DNA of 64,000 nt from Pseudopyrenochaeta lycopersici. Lineage: Eukaryota; Ascomycota; Dothideomycetes; Pleosporales; Pseudopyrenochaetaceae. The stretch is taken from positions 179,141 to 243,140 of the forward strand of contig NHZP01000068.1 of assembly GCA_003313425.1 (NCBI GenBank). Reading direction: 5' to 3'. A program made the translations under genes and the position numbers. Shown here one piece after another: positions 23,871 through 37,344 of this stretch (positions are counted from its first letter, which is position 1; each line of letters starts with the position of its first letter). The notes under the pieces were generated by a model. It ran no database searches. It was not told the origin of the DNA and was given only the letters and a program-made list of their open reading frames with translations.

Positions 23871-25001
23871 CAGCACAGTTTAGGGCATATTTCGCACGTT
23901 TTGCTTAGGCAAAGGCTATTATATCCGCAAGAACAACTTTAGTATATGCGGCTATTATTCCTCCTAAAAGAAGGGGGGTTATATTAAGGTAAGTAACTTA
24001 CCCTTACTTCTAGGTTTGGCTAACAGGTCTCCTAGATTAAACCTTTGTTTCAGCGTGCTATTAATTTACTTAACTAGCTAATTGTAGTTACGAATTATAA
24101 AACTAATACAGCCTTGTCCCGTCTTTAACCTAGGGATTCGCCGTCCAAGATCTTTATTATTAACGATTGTGTTACGCTTACCTAGACGCGTGCTTATAAT
24201 TATACTATAGAGTTACGTTAGGCCTTCTCTACTATATCGCAGGCTTATAATCGCCTTATTTGTTCCTATCCTAGAGGGGAGATTAAGTTTAAGAAGGCCC
24301 GCTAGGTGTCTTAAGAGTTAAACGTTAAGCGATACAAAGTAACTTTCTTACTGCTTCCTTTAGTAATACATAGCTAATATATACAGTTAGGAATTAGTAC
24401 GTCTGGTTTAAAGCGCCTAGAAAATATAGTTATAGATAAAAGTATTAAGCGCAACTTTTAGTCTACTAGGTATTGCAGTAACTATAAGCGTCGCTAGTAC
24501 TATTACAGAACTAACATTCCCGCTAAGTCTAACGTTAGTTTACCCTTCACCCCTTTACCTGTTAAGAAGTCTATTTGTTTAGGTTTACCTCCTACCTTTA
24601 GTAGTTCTGTTAGTAGCTAGGCTTTAGCGCTTAGGATTATAGCTACGTTAGGTCCTAAGCAGGATTGTAATACCTCTATGTTGCCTTCCTTTCAGCCTTC
24701 TGTTTCCCTTAGCGCTCAGTCTGCCCGCCCTTAAGCTGCCCTTTGTTCTATAGAGTCGCCCTTAAGTCCTGTTCCTATAAATGCGTTTAACGAGGTCTTT
24801 TATAGTAGTCCCTCGCCCTTTACTAGTCCTCCTACTAGTAGTTATACGTTGCGTTATTCTAATCGCCTGCGTTAGGCGGATACTAGTTAGCGTAGAGGTA
24901 GTGACGTAGAGATAGAGGACTAAACAGGTCTAGGGCGTGTTTCTAGTAGGCCTTATACAGGGTGTATTAGTTTAGTTTATAAGTATATAGTAATATTATA
25001 A
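23871..25001 (+). pseudogene. Candidate antisense frame in chromovirus 3' region
   Basis: Reads opposite to gag-pol. One frame stays protein-like for about 370 codons with some 5 percent TAA/TAG (about 2.4 percent in 24543-24800), about half the density of the sense frame over the same DNA. Residue use is ordinary: a basic aromatic stretch (RYCSNYKRR-YYYRTNIPAK), then a Ser/Pro-rich tail (FYSSPSPFTSPPTSSYTLR) and an acidic segment (GSDVEIED). It is bounded by a TGA near 23868 and TAA at 24999-25001. I do not recognise a family, and no intact ATG start is assigned. It could be a gene carried antisense by the retrotransposon, or chance readability in TGA-depleted DNA. Confidence 0.35.
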
Positions 25002-25124
25002 ATATCTTCTTATTCTCTTCTAAGCTTCTTCTAGGGCTAGCCCTGTCGTTATTCTAGTTATCTTCTAAGGGGTGCTTAGAGGTTGCGCTCTAGGGATGCT
25101 AGGTAGTCTTATAGGAGTTTGTTA

Positions 25125-28100
25125 CAGTAGTTAAGATTCTCCTCTAGCTCCTAGGTCGCCTCTTTAATACTCTAACCTAGCCACTTTACCTTAAGCTTAC
25201 GCCCACTTATAAGAGTTTCCCTGTAATCTAGAATTCCTTCTACTTTATATTAATCTCCTACAGGGGCGTCTACTAGGTCCTAGACAGGGCCTAGTCAGAA
25301 CCCTCTCTATATTAGGGGTTCTACCTAGAGCTCTAATAGGGATACGTAGAAGATAGGGTAAATTCGCGCTATTAATAGCGGGAGGGCGAGCCTATATACT
25401 AGCTTACTAATACGCTCTTTAATATAGAACAGCCCTAGGTGTCTTACCGCAAACTTCTTTAAGGGTCTTAAGGTTACTATATTCTTCGCCTGCAACAGTA
25501 CTAGGTCTCTAATAAAGAAGTATTAGTTAAACCATTTCGCATTATACTACTTTATATTACTTTACTACGCCTTTTCTAAGCGTGCCCTTGCCTCCTCCTA
25601 TCGTTAGTACTATTTATTTAGTCTATTACTAACTTACCGCCTAAGTTCTAGTGCTCCTGCAGGACTCTCCTAGGTTAGAGGCGGTTTACAGAGCTAGTAG
25701 CTATTAGGGATTCTATTAAATCCCTTTAGGTCTATCCTAAACGCCGCCTTAATAGGGCTTACGCCGTGTGCTAAGTAGTTTTTTAAGTTATAAGCGTACT
25801 CCGCGTAGGGTAGTAGCTCTACCTAGTTATCTTACTAGTAGTTTATATAGATGCAGAGGTAGGTCTCCAGTTCCTAGTTCTAGCGTTCAGTTTACCTATC
25901 TGTTTAGGAGTAGAAAGCAGTGCTAAGCCTGTATTTAATTTTAAGGTAGTAACAAATATCTGACTAGAACTAGCTTATAAATACTAACCCTTAATCTAAT
26001 AGAAGGGTGTCTAGTAGCCCCTGCTTAAGGAAGTATTATTTCAGCAGTAACTCTGCCACCTACTAGGACGTAATTATCTTTATTATAGGCAGGTACTAGA
26101 CATATTTTATAAAGCGATCTACTAGTACTAGTATAGCGTTATACTCGTTCCCCTTATTATCTGCTAACTTTAGTAGGTCCGTAATAAAGTCTAGGGAGTA
26201 GTGCCTCTATACTATCTTAGGAAGGAGTAGTAGTAATAACAGGCCCTAGGGCTTGTGTCTCCAGATCTTATTTAGCTAGCACTGCAGGCACTAGCTAATA
26301 TACTTCTAAGTATCTTTCCTAAGGTAGGGCTAAAAGTATTTTCTTTAGAAGACTTTAGTAGTTTTATCCACCCTATAATGCCCTCCTATAGGGTCATTAT
26401 AGTTCCTCTAGAGTATATTCGCGCAAAGTAAGGCGTCCTTAGGGATCTACACTTTCCCGCTCCTGCGCAGGAGGCCCTTAAGGTTAACTTCCTAAGTACT
26501 AGCCTCCTTCCTTACTTCGCCCGCGTCCCGACCCGCTAGCGCCGTAAAGCTAAGATAAGCCTAATCCTGTGCTTACACTAGCTAGACGTGTTTAAGGAGG
26601 CGTCCTAGAACTTCTAGGGCGTAGGCGGACTCTTCCTGCGTAGCTACTACTATAAGGTAGTTAGGTGCTATTACTTAGAACCCTAAGCTACGCAAAGGCC
26701 CTTTAGTAGCTAGTAAGTATAATAGCCTAGCTTATAGGTTTCCCTCTGTACCAGCTTTATCGCCTGTAGTTTAGCTACGGGCGGGGACAGGCGACGTATT
26801 ACTAATAACTAACTGCTTATTAAGGAATTCCTAGGCAGGTAGATTCTCTTTTAGGGGTTAACGCAGACCTAGCTAGGTTCCGTCCCTAGGGAGGTGTAGT
26901 TCCTGTACTACCTGCAGGGCGGTTAGAGCTATAGACTCTTAAGGTGTCTACTATTAAAGCTTTTATTAGAGCGTAGAGAGTATTACACCCCTTAACGCTT
27001 AAGGTTCTCCTGCTAGGAGTTCTTACGCAAAGTTAGGCCTTTAAGAGGGCCCGTCAGCAGGGTTCTCAGGTCCTAGTTTATACTCTACTTCAAAGTTAAA
27101 TTCTGCTAGCTCCTTAGCCTATCAGGCCTGCTTAGGAGAGAGCTCCTTCGTCGTTATAAAGTATTAGAGGTTATTATAGTTAGAGAGTACCTAGATTATT
27201 ATTAGGGTGTGTTAGAGGTAGTACCTCTATGTCCTAAATACTTCTATAATAGCGCAGAGCTCCTTATTATAGGTGTGCTAATTCAGGGATAGTCTAGAGA
27301 ACTTCTTACTCTAGAACGTAACAGGCTTCTAGTAACGCTCTGTTACCTGCCCAGTTAAGGCTAGTTATAAGAGGATAGCGGCTATTATAAAGTCTAAAGC
27401 GTCAGTAAAAACTATTACTAGTTCTACTAGGTTAAAGTACTAAAGCACAGGGGCTTCTAAGAACTTCTAACGCAGCATAAGGAACGCGTTCCTTACGTAG
27501 TTGGGCCACGCCTACAGCCAGTACTATCTTGTAGGTCCCTTGCGACTCTTTACAGCCTTATTTATAGCCTTACCTATAAGGGGCGTACTTAGGTCTGTTA
27601 CTAGGTTCTAGGCAGTTATTATATAGTCTACTAACAGACGTACTATAGCAGAGTAGTTAAAGATAAATCTTTAATAGAAGTTAGCAAACCTAAGAAACAC
27701 TTAGATGTCCTTATAGCCCTAGGGTTCTAGCCACTCTCTAATAGTCTGTACCCTTACAGAGTCTATTACCACGCCTCCTAGGGTTACTATAAACCCTAGG
27801 AATTCTACAAATCTAGTAGAGAAGGCACACTTACTTACTTTATAGTACAGGCCCTATTCTATAAGTCGGTCTAAGACCTCCTCTACGTAGCCGTCGTAAT
27901 CTTTCTTATTCTCTAAGTAGATTAGTATGTTGTCTAGATATACTACGCAAGTGCGGTCTATAAGCCTCCTAAGGGCTCTGTAGATATAGGACTAGAAGGT
28001 TGCTAGCGCGTTAGATAATCTAAAGGGTAGAACAAGGTACTTAAAGTAGCTGTACCGCGTCTTAAACGCTGTTTTCTACTTATCGCCCTCCTTAATCTAA

Positions 28101-30807
28101 AGTCTGTAATAGGCGTCTTAGATATCTAACTTTATAAAGATTTACGCCTTTAAGAGGCAGTCTAGCATCTTACTTACAAAGGGGATTAGGTACTAGTTCT
28201 TTATAGTTACTTTATTCAGGCCTTAGTAGTCCACGCATAGCTAGAGCGTTCCGTCTAATTTTAGTATAAAAAGGATTAGGGCCCCTGCTAGCGACGTGCT
28301 AGGCCAGATCTATCCCTTCTCCTGCGCTGTGTTGAGGTATTCCTAGAGGATATCTAGCTCTCAGCGCGAGAGGTTGTAAATAGGGAGGTTTAGGACTTTT
28401 TATCCCTCCTCTAACATAATCACGTAGTTATACTCCCCGTAGGGGCGCAGTACCTCTATCTAATACTTACTAAAGGCGAGCCACTTATAGTGCAGCTTCT
28501 AGGGGACATACCTTAATTCCTCTTCGTCCAGGCAGTCCCTAGCGGGGTTAACCCGCAGGGCATCCTCCTTAGCTAGGCTAGGGAGGATACGGGGTGCTAC
28601 TAAGAGGGTAGCGCGCCAATTAGAGTTCCTGTTGCGTATACTAGACACTACGCGCCGTGCCGTCTCTGCGAGCAGCCAGGCTAGCTAGGGTTCCCTTCAG
28701 ACACACTCCTTTAGGTAGTCTACAATACTAAGGACCAGGTTTCACAGCCAGAGTAAGCCCTAGCGATAGAACCATTCTGCGTTATATTCCATATCTCCAC
28801 TAGGCTTAGCAGGTTCTAACAGATTTGCAGCGGTTACCTAACGCATCTCCTCTTAAACCGCTCTTTCGGCCTCACTAGTTAGGGTGTTACAGGTTAGGGC
28901 TCCTAGGTAGAGGATATAGGCTGTCTCTCCAGGGCTGACATCGCCTAACAGGTCCGCGGTAGTAATAACTTAGACCTGGTTAGTATCTCGCGCGGCCCAC
29001 TATTTAAATTCTCCTGTAGAGAATTAAATCTTAAGATTAGCTTCTCTTAGCTATAGGTATCCTAGGATAAGGTCGTAGCCTTTAATATTAGCAGACTAAA
29101 ACAGTTATAGGCCTACCTGTTTTACTGTGCCTTTTAAGTCCTAGCACTAGATAGATAGATCGTATGCGGCTCCTAGTAGGAGTAGTTAATTATTAACTAG
29201 GCTTACTGTAGGCTTCTAGTAGTAGTTTACTCTAGGCAGGAAGTAAAGCTAAGTAATCTCGCTTAATATAATGTTGATCTCCGCGCCTAAGTCGTATAGG
29301 GCTCAGAGGGAGAGCAGGAGTCTATTAGCTACCTGTAGCTAGACTTCGATCGCTATCTAGAGTGCTTTCCCCTAGGTGTTAGGCCCTAGTAGTAGTTAGG
29401 ACAGATTAGCGACTAGGGCGTTGCGTTTCCTAATTAAGGCCTAGGTCGAGTTTGTTTGTTAGCTCCGCCTCTCGCGTTTCCCTAATTACAATTCTTCTAG
29501 TAGGGTTAGGTTATACCCTGCTTAGTTAGGTCCTAAGAGTTTTCAGGCGTCCCCTAGTACCGCGGCGGGTTCTATATAAGCTTTAGACAGGGTAATCTTT
29601 AGGAGTAGTTTATCTCTAAGGGTCTGTTATCTTACTTCTTACTAGTCCTCTGCAGGTTAGAGAAGGAGTTTAACGCTAGGCGTTTACCCTAAGAAGAGCC
29701 TTTAGCAGTAGCTTTTCAGGTGTCCCCTAGGAAGCGATCGGCGCGAGTTGCGGTTTCTGCGTTACGTAGGGCCCTTTTAAACTTAGGCTATAAGTTAATA
29801 GTCTTAAGGACCCTAGTGCGTATAATCTCCCTACAGTATTCCTCTAGAAGTCTTAACTATATAAAGGTAATCTTTAGCTTATAGTTGTCCTCCCCGTCCT
29901 CTAGCTTAAAGAAGTTATAGGTTAGAAGGGATTCCTTTTTCCCTAGCTAGAGGAGGAAGGTATTAACGTTATTATCCCTCCGCTACTTAAAGTTAAAGAA
30001 CTAAAGGTAGTTATTATAGCAGGTGAAGATAGGATCTTAAACTAGCTTACGTTCCTCCTGTTTAAGGTAAGCCTATAAGGTAATACTCCCTTTATTAATG
30101 CGTTGTTAGAGGAGTTCTTAGTAGACGTAATACTAGATCGTCCCTAGAGCTTAATAGGTGCGGGTTACTATGTCTTCTAGCACCTGGGCGTACGTAAAGG
30201 CAGTTTTAACGTCCTTTACCTATTAGTCTACCTACTATACTAATAGGGCTTAGGTTTCTAATCCTACTTTTAGTTTAGGTTGCACACTATTTAGAGCCCT
30301 AATAAGCTTCCCTGCCTTATTAAAGGCGGGCTGGGGGGGTTCTAGTAGCTTCCTAGCCTGTCCTACCCCTAGTACTTATAACGCGTAATTAATTCAGTCC
30401 TTTAGCTTTTTAATTACTTCCTCTAAGGCTCTAGTCTCTTCCGCCTTAAAGAGGTTAGCTAATAGACCTTAGATAAACGTTTTATTTAAGATTCCCGTTG
30501 TTAGCTTTTTCCTAGCAGAAAGGGGTTAGGTTTCTGCTAGGACGTTAGCGGCACTAGACACCTCTGTTAGGGTTTCGCTAACCTAGTCAAGTCTACTACT
30601 ATAAGTGCGTTAGTCTAGGGGTAGTCCTAACCCTTACCGCAGGGTACTCGTTATATTAGAGTCCTGGGGGTTTTAGTTTAGGGCGTCTAATATATTTAAT
30701 TATTAGGGGTCTTCTAATGTCCCTAGGTCTCTCTAGGCGTCTTTAGTACTTCCTTAGAGAGGCTCTAGGTCAGCGTCGCTCCTAGGTCTTCTGCGAGTGC
30801 CTGCCAT
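25125..30807 (-). pseudogene. chromovirus gag-pol, copy 2, RIP-killed
   Basis: Same polyprotein as copy 1 but uninterrupted. The gag ATG is intact at 30807 (MAGTRRRPR). The protease site near 29285 still reads LYDLGAEIN, with the catalytic Asp preserved. The reverse transcriptase motif near 27930-27940 is YLDN, as in copy 1, so the second Asp of YLDD is lost in both. The chromodomain is near 25125-25260. Many Gln and Trp codons are stops. No cellular role now. Confidence 0.88.
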
Positions 30808-30929
30808 AATACTTCCTCTTTTTTTTCTTCTTTTACTGTTAGGATGTGGGCGTACTATCCCTGGGCTCTCGACGGTACTTCAGAGGAGAGTTTCTTAACT
30901 ACTACCCCTAGGGTAAGAAAGATTAGAAT

Positions 30930-31134
30930 TATTAGGGACTGTTAGTAGAGGTTAAGGTTAAGTAATAGGGGATAGTATTAAGACTAATCCTTAACCTCTG
31001 CTCTAAGAGGGTAGCTCTCGTTTATATACTAGCCCGTCTCTAGTGTAGTCCTGAGCCTTTCCAGGCTCTATCTGGTATGGGTCCGAGGGCCCTCCGCTGG
31101 GTCGTCCCCCGCTAGGTCTGGTGTGTTCGTGACA
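30930..31134 (-). repeat. 5' LTR of chromovirus copy 2
   Basis: 205 bp, ending GTGTTCGTGACA. Its last 80 bp retain CG, CA and TG better than the other three LTR copies, so it is the closest record of the unmutated LTR end. Confidence 0.93.
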
Positions 31135-32226
31135 CTTAGGTAATTAAGCACTTATTACTAAACCTAAAGACTATCCTCTACTAATTAAAGCTATACTAAT
31201 CTATAGTAAACTTAAGACGTAAAATTACTCTAGCTCTATTAATTTTTAGTCTACGCTTTACTCTAAACTTATGTAATCTAGCTTTAAAGAGAGTACGTTA
31301 AATAGTCTTCTTTAATATATAGGGGGTAGCTTTATTAGCTCTCTATATCCTAGCCTCTTTAAAGAGCTTATAGTACTTAATTTTTAGGAACTTTCTAGTA
31401 AGGCAAAGTAGCTTATAATAATCGTGCCTAGTTAAAATAGGTAGGCAGCCTATCTAAGGGCGTAAGGTGTTACTAGTAGTAGCCTCCTATTATTATATTA
31501 TCTTCTAAACGTAGCGTTGCGAATAGCTAAGAGTCTCTGTAATTTCCCTAGTCTGTACACCCGCCTCTTTCTAGGCTAGAATATAATTACGCTAGCTTTC
31601 TAATAGTTTACCTCCCTGCATTTAATTACTACTAATTTCTGTGCTAAAAGCTCTTATTTTAATGTAGTTATGTTAAGTTAGAGAAGCAGTAGTTCTGCGC
31701 GTTCGTGTGTTGTTATTCTGGCACGTGCGCGACGCGAATAAACTTTTATCCTAGTACTGTATATAAACCGCTATACACTATAACTAGGCATAGATTCATA
31801 TTTTTAGTCTAGTAGTAAATTTACAACAAAAACCCTATGTGCTGGAAACCTCTCAGCGCAGTTAAACACGACAAAGCTAACCATAACTTATAGCTACAGA
31901 TAATCTTAGGACATATCTAAATAAAATCTTGCTAGATCTATAATACTGCGACCTACTGCATTCGTAAGCCTAATCTAAGCAGGCGTTACAGTATTATTAT
32001 AGCACGTCTAGGAGAGGTAATAAGGTCCCTAGTTTAGATTGTGCGCTTCTTTACTTAGTATATATAATACGTAAACTTAGAGATAGTATAGAAAAATCTT
32101 ACTAAATCTAAGGCTCCCTAAGGAGAGGTAAGTAGATAGTCTTATAGTAGATTAAGGTATTATAGGCTAATTAGAGGGTATTTCTTAAAGATAAAGTAGA
32201 AATAGAGAATTAGGTGTGTAGTCTTT

Positions 32227-32450
32227 TGTCAGATACAAGATGGGTGCCTGGAAAGAGTATGCTGTTAGATCTATAGCACAGCAGCGAGCGTACGCGATAC
32301 TGTATTATAGCACATAGCTCAGGTGTAACTACTTAGCACACACACTACATAAAAAGGACAAAAAAAAATAGAAAAGAATAGGGACAGCATTAATACAATA
32401 AAATAAAACCTATTAACATACCTTATCGCATTTAAGCATTCTATCTAATA
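32227..32450 (+). repeat. 5' LTR of copia element
   Basis: 224 bp starting TGTCAGATACAAG and ending ATCTAATA (ATCTAACA in the partner). Confidence 0.92.
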
Positions 32451-35400
32451 ATTAAGAGTCTTACTATCTTAATTACACTCTAAAACAATATTACTGTTAA
32501 TAATACGAGAACTAACCGTAATCCTAATAGACTACACGACGTACACGCTATAGCTATAACAGCTAGAAACGCGATGCGTCTCCCTTAACGTGTAGGAACA
32601 GATAGATCCTACTTAGAATATTCCTCTAAAAACGAAACTAAGAATCCTAACTAAGCTAGATATTACAAAGTATAAGAGAAAGACGACGCTTAGTAACAAT
32701 AATAATAGGGTACCTCTGCAACTAGAGGCCCTGTCTAAGCTCTTAACAAACGGCCTTAAGGCGTAGAAGGAGGACACTAACTTCTATAAACTCTGCCTTA
32801 AGTTATATAAGATAGCAGACAGAGACTATCGCGAAGAACAGGCGAATATGGATAAAGTAGTAGTATATATCTAATAATCTGTATTACTCTACCTTATAAA
32901 GAACTGCTGTAAGCTAAGTAAACTAATTCGAACGTGGCTTATTAGCCTGAAACAAACAGTTAGAATAGACGCTAAAGAAGAATAGTTGCGAGCACGTTCC
33001 TAATACCTAGCCGCACTTAAACTAATAAGACAGCCTAGGAGTTAGGACACCTAGCTCTTAGAATACGACTACGCCGTAACAAACGCGGAGACTAAAGGGG
33101 TCGCTAAAATATAGAATATATAAGATATTATATAAGACTTTCTTAACTTAGTTATAAAGATAGTGCTAACCTAGGTAATAATATTCTAGGACTATAGTTA
33201 GCGAGAATAAAATATAACTTGCAAAGAAATAATAAAACGCTTCTAAGAATATATAAGCAAGTACTACTCTTTAAAGGAGAAGTAGTAAAGGGGCGCCTCT
33301 ACTATAGGGAACACCTTATTTCTTACTGCTAGTAGTAAATCTACCCTAGGTACTAACAGGGACGCCTCTTATATTACTAATAGCGCACTATCTACTCTAA
33401 CTATACAGGGGGGTTAGGGAAGACCTCGTTAAAAATAAACTTTTAGTTAAAATACTATATCTAAGCAGTCCCTAATAGGGGATACAGCAGTAGCTAAAGG
33501 AGTAAAATACCCTACTTATAAATAACGCTATAGACTAGAGAATTATTACTATGTCTACACAAATAAAGCACTAGAGTAGTTTACACCTCGCTTAGGAATT
33601 ACAGCGATAGTAAGGCACTAACTAGAATATAACGCTGACCTGCAAGAATAGCTTAGGAGCGGGAAAAGAGCTCGCACAAAAACACTAACTATTAAAATGT
33701 TAACGTCTTAGACACCCGAAATGTCTACGGAGTAACTAGAGGGATAGAAGATTTTAACAATTAATACTGCCTTAACTACTGTATTATTTTAAGCAGAAGC
33801 TTTAGACTATCTACTAAGGCACTTGTTTATTTTAGACTTAGAATCTATAATACACATTACGAACGATTGTAACTAAGTCTAAGACCTCTATCTGCCTACA
33901 GCTACAGACTGTATTTAGGCTGGAAATACATAGATCTAGATATAAGGATATAGATTAGTCCTGCTTAACCTTATTAGACTGAACGGGCCGACTAAACTCG
34001 AACTGCGCAACGTAGCCTAGTGTCTAGACATCCTGTGTAATTTGGTCTCTTTTAGACTACTTAGATAGTAAGGGATATAGTAGGACAACTAGAGTGACCC
34101 TACTGCTCTGAAGAGACGGGATAACACTACAATCACACACCTAAAGGAGGCACATAGCTAATAGATACTTAAGTATTAGGATAAGGGCGAAGCCGCCTTC
34201 TTTACGAAAGCAATTAACTCCCGCACTAAGTAATTAGTATAAAAGGCTAACGCTATACGGTAGTATAGGCGAATAGGACACCTAGGACTAGCAGTAATTA
34301 AGCACTTAGTCTAATAATCTAAGGGGGTGCGCATTAAAGGAATTACTACTATATAATGTAACGTATGTAGAAGAGCTAAGACTAGACGCTAGATAAGACG
34401 CACACCCTAAGTAAACGACTAAGGCCCTAGGGAAAGACTCGCTATTAACTTCCACACGTACGAGGAAGGAAGTTTAATAAAAGAGAAGAGTTAGATGCTA
34501 GTTACTAATTAGTACTCTAGTTTTATATAGGATTTCTACTTTAAGGATAATTAACTTAGAAAGTCTATTATTAGGTTTCTAGATATCATCATCTACTTCC
34601 TAAAGAAGTAGTATAATATTACAGTTAAGGTTATTAAATGCGACGGAGAGATCGCGACTACTAAACCTAAAGTTTTAAGATAGTATACCGCGCGCTTAAT
34701 TTAATTAGAGCCCTCCGCTCTATACACTTAATCCTAGAATAGTAGAGCTGAACGCTTAGGAGGTGTAGTAAAAGATAAATCGCGTACAATACAATTAGAC
34801 GCAAACCTACTATAGGAACTGTAGCTAGAGATTGTATAAGCAGCAGTATACCTATATAATTAAACGCTAAACTACTTAAACGCCTAGAAGTTACCCTACA
34901 AAGTTTTCTTTACTACAGCAGCCCTATATAATAGTATAATTACCTCCTTATAGAAACTAAATTAAGCCTATTTTAAGGCATACGGTTGTAAGGCATTCGC
35001 CCTTACTAACGATACACTTTAAGGTAAATTACGACTCTAACGTCTCGACCCTAGAGCATAGATAAGATACCTTATTAGATACTAATCCTCTAATATCTAC
35101 AGAATCTAGATTCTATCTATAGCTAAAGTAATTAGCACTTAAGATATAGTATTTAATAAAGAATTACTATTTAACAGGAAGACGGAAGACCTTATAGACA
35201 ACCTTATGCACAGCACGTTAAACAAGATAGCTGTATAGATAAGGACAGTTAAACTGCTAGAACTAACCTATAAGGAACCAGAGACCTAAACGTTCTATAA
35301 AGACGACACTATTTAAGACTCTAAAACGACCTAGCAAGATAACTAACTAGGTTACTATTAAGGGAGGAAGATTAACTATACCTACCCCTCTCTACTAACT

Positions 35401-37344
35401 ACTCCGCCGCTAGTAGCTCTGCTTACGCAACTATTATCTAGCGAGTATTACGGAGATAGCTAAATAATATCTAGCTTATTAAAAACAATTCCTTAGGAAG
35501 CAGCCTTTATAGCGGGCACCTAAGCAGGGCACTTTAGAACCTATAATAAGAAGATAATTAATAAGGCCTAGATAAAGCGAATATTAGCCTAAGGATTAAA
35601 GCTATATTAAAGCGAGTTACTGCTGCTACTAACTTCTTATACAGGAATTAAGAAACATCCTCTCTACAAATAGTTTAAGGAAGCTAAAAAAGAGTACCTT
35701 AAAAGCTATTATAAGATAAAATTATAGTCTAAAGTACTAATAAAGAAGATTAAACTAACAGAATAATAGATCCTTAATTATATGTAGGTGTATACCTATA
35801 AACTAGATAAGAACTATTACTTACTAAAGTGTAAGGCGCGACTTGTTGTCTAAGGTAACTAACAAACGAATATTACCTTACAAGACACTTACGCAGCTAC
35901 TCTTATTAGCTGTTTATTCTAAATACTAATAGTAGTAGTAGCTTACTATAATCTAGAGCTTAAGTAATATAATATTTAAACGCTTTTATCTACGTAACTA
36001 TAGATTAAGAAGTATACATAAGAATGCCCTACAGCTACTAAAAGCCTAGAACGATACTCTAAGTAAATAAGGCTTTGTACAGTCTCTAGATCTCCTCTCT
36101 CCTCTAGCAAAAGGAATTTATATTAACCCTTAAGAAACTTAGCTTTTAGAACGTTCCTCACGAGCTATACTACCTAATTAAGGACGGAATTATTATATTC
36201 TTCTATGTTAATAATATTATTCTTATATATAGTAAGCAGAAAGAGACTAAAGCCTAATAAGCGATTTAATATCTTAGAGATAAGTACTCTATTATAGGTA
36301 GAGATAATCTTTAATAGTTTCTTAGAGTTAAAGTTATTAGGATCTAAGAGCAGCGTAAGATCTAGCTATTATAAGCAGTATACGCGGATAAGATTAGCTG
36401 CTTAGTTAACAGAAAAGACATCTGATATAACACTCTAATAGCAGCTATTAAACTAAAGCCCTAAGACAGCCTAGTAACTCTATTAGAAATTAATAAGTAC
36501 TAACGCAAGATTAGATCTCTGCTATATGCAGCTGTTACAACCTGACTAGACATCGCCTTTGCAACATTAAGACTAGCCTAATTCCTTATAAACCCTGGTA
36601 CTAAGCACTATATAGTAGCTAACCGAGTTCTCCTTTACCTCTAAAGCACTAAATTAAGATCCCTTAAGCTTAGTAGAGATAACTGTCTTAAAGTAGTAAG
36701 CGATGCCTCGTTTGCAGATAATATAATTAATAGAAAAAGCTCGCAGGGATACATAATTAAGTTATTCGGCGGTTTAATTGCTTAGAAAGTAAGTAAGCAA
36801 GATATAGTTATAACATTAACTACAGAAGCTGAGCTTCTTGCGCTATTATAAGTAGTAAAAGAAGCTATATTTATATTACGACTACTTAAGGAACTGTAAA
36901 TTAATCTGCCTAAGGACATAATTATAATATAATGCGATAACACTTAAACTATCTAGCTAATTAATAATAAAGTCTTACGGCTGCAAACTAAGCTCTAACA
37001 TATAGACATTTACAATTATTAGCTAAGATAGGAGGTGTTAAGAAGAAGTATTTAGGTTATCTATGTCTAATTAGCTAACATGCTAGCTAATAGCTTTACA
37101 AAGGCGTTGCTAGCTAATAAATAGATACAGTTTCTAAGCTAAATAGGCCTTATAGAGCTCGCAGGAAGCAGAGAAATAATAGCAGCACGCCTTAAAGAGA
37201 TCTAAAGCTAAATTAAGAAGCTAGAGATTGAACAGGCGTAGCTAGACAGCGATTAATACTCACTGTACACGACCTCTAGATTCACTAGAAGACAACGGAA
37301 GTAGTTCTTATCTAGCTTAAAATGGTTTCTAAGCTAAGGGGGTG
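32451..37344 (+). pseudogene. copia gag-pol polyprotein, RIP-killed
   Basis: Readable only through many TAA/TAG. The integrase zinc-binding region is near 34290-34370 (KHLV, then QCNVCRRAK, the CxxC half of HHCC). Reverse transcriptase shows FFYVNNIILIY at 36201-36230, where copia has YVDD, so both Asp are now Asn. RNase H shows SQGYIIKLFGGLIA near 36740, IIQCDNTQTI near 36930 and NMLANSFTKALLAN near 37075. Integrase and RT motifs are in different frames, so at least one indel exists as well as RIP. Confidence 0.85.

Larger units (their letters stand above)
22986..31134 (-). mobile_element. Ty3/gypsy chromovirus copy 2
   Basis: 8149 bp, minus orientation, 205-bp LTRs at 22986-23190 (3' LTR) and 30930-31134 (5' LTR), TSD CTTAG at 22981-22985 and 31135-31139. 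The uninterrupted copy 1 of element B gives the empty site: GAGCCTTGGGCGATTAAG there corresponds here to GAGCCTTAG followed by the element and then CTTAGGTAATTAAG. Same family as copy 1. It has a complementary polypurine tract just inside the left LTR (about 23195-23210). Confidence 0.95.
22250..31759 (-). mobile_element. Tc1/mariner element B, copy 2, split by chromovirus
   Basis: Ends match copy 1 (CAGTTACAGGATAAAAGTTGG on the left; TA at 22248-22249 and 31760-31761). After removing the chromovirus (8149 bp) and one 5-bp TSD the length is exactly 1356 bp, identical to copy 1. The transposase runs from an ATA (former ATG) at 31657 to the stop at 22388 on the minus strand and is interrupted. 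Nearly every difference from copy 1 is CA to TA or TG to TA. This copy therefore also serves as an aligned record of RIP. Confidence 0.95.

Noticed and set aside
7762..31134. Treating the two chromovirus copies as a single inverted duplication
   Set aside because: Each has its own LTR pair and a different 5-bp target duplication, so they are independent insertions.
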